Both the position numbers and the translations under genes were made by a program. From an uncultured Chloroflexota bacterium (GTDB lineage: Bacteria; Chloroflexota; Anaerolineae; Aggregatilineales; Phototrophicaceae), in NCBI GenBank assembly GCA_937870805.1, contig CALMZT010000305.1, forward strand, positions 1 through 5,693: a DNA stretch of 5,693 bases, written 5' to 3'. Each line of letters begins with the position of its first letter. Position 1 is the first letter of the stretch. The notes below the pieces were generated by a model. That model was not told the DNA's origin, did no database searches, and worked only from the letters and a program-made list of their open reading frames with translations. Below are positions 5,661-5,693 of this stretch, one piece after another.

Positions 5661-5693
5661 ATGCAAGCAACATGTGTCGAATGTGGAGCAAAT
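5661..5693 (+). CDS. lysW: Start of a zinc-ribbon protein, probably LysW amino-group carrier protein (partial)
   Basis: Only 11 codons are in the window: MQATCVECGAN. The CVEC (CxxC) knuckle right after the start, followed by GA, matches the N-terminus of LysW. LysW is a small acidic zinc-ribbon protein whose C-terminal glutamate carries the alpha-aminoadipate (or glutamate) intermediate in lysine (or arginine/ornithine) synthesis. A strong ribosome site and an upstream attenuator-like leader fit an amino-acid biosynthesis operon. Other small zinc-ribbon proteins begin similarly. The second CxxC and the acidic EDWGE-type tail needed to confirm LysW lie outside the window. Confidence 0.55.
   Translation, partial: MQATCVECGAN

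Overview
The window looks like bacterial chromosome, most likely Chloroflexota (Anaerolineae-like). The evidence is a large exported subtilisin-type protease with a Thr/Pro 'TATPMP' linker, and the first codons of a CxxC zinc-ribbon protein that resembles the amino-group carrier LysW. The organism is an inference; no rRNA, tRNA or marker gene is present. I see no CRISPR array, transposase or tRNA.

Layout. (1) Positions 1-1126, + strand: the C-terminal two thirds of an FAD-dependent oxidoreductase. Its N-terminal FAD/Rossmann part is missing in frame (in-frame stop at 47-49, no ribosome site before the ATG at 80), so it is probably a broken gene. A small perfect hairpin lies in the disturbed 5' stretch. 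(2) Positions 1158-4115, - strand, convergent with the first gene after a 31-nt gap: a 985-residue secreted protease with two S8 catalytic domains. Each has its own propeptide-like region and a full Asp/His/Asn/Ser set, and a C-terminal domain of unknown function follows. (3) Positions 4230-5228, - strand, 114 bp upstream of the protease and in the same direction: a GT4-type glycosyltransferase, preceded by a consensus sigma70-type promoter (TTGACA, 18 bp, TATAAT). (4) Positions 5229-5660: a 432-nt divergent control region. It holds the glycosyltransferase promoter, several operator-like dyads, a weak + strand promoter, a leader with short ORFs, and a strong intrinsic terminator ending only 33 nt before (5) the start of a LysW-like gene at 5661, which runs off the window.

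The most interesting part is the leader before the LysW-like gene. The terminator leaves no room for a promoter before the start codon, so the gene is probably controlled by attenuation. One short ORF in the leader carries three AAA lysine codons within four codons, and alternative pairings that would disrupt the terminator can be drawn. This would fit lysine-responsive leader-peptide attenuation of a LysW-type lysine pathway, but it is a hypothesis drawn by eye. The second point of interest is the pro-protease-pro-protease architecture of the large subtilase.
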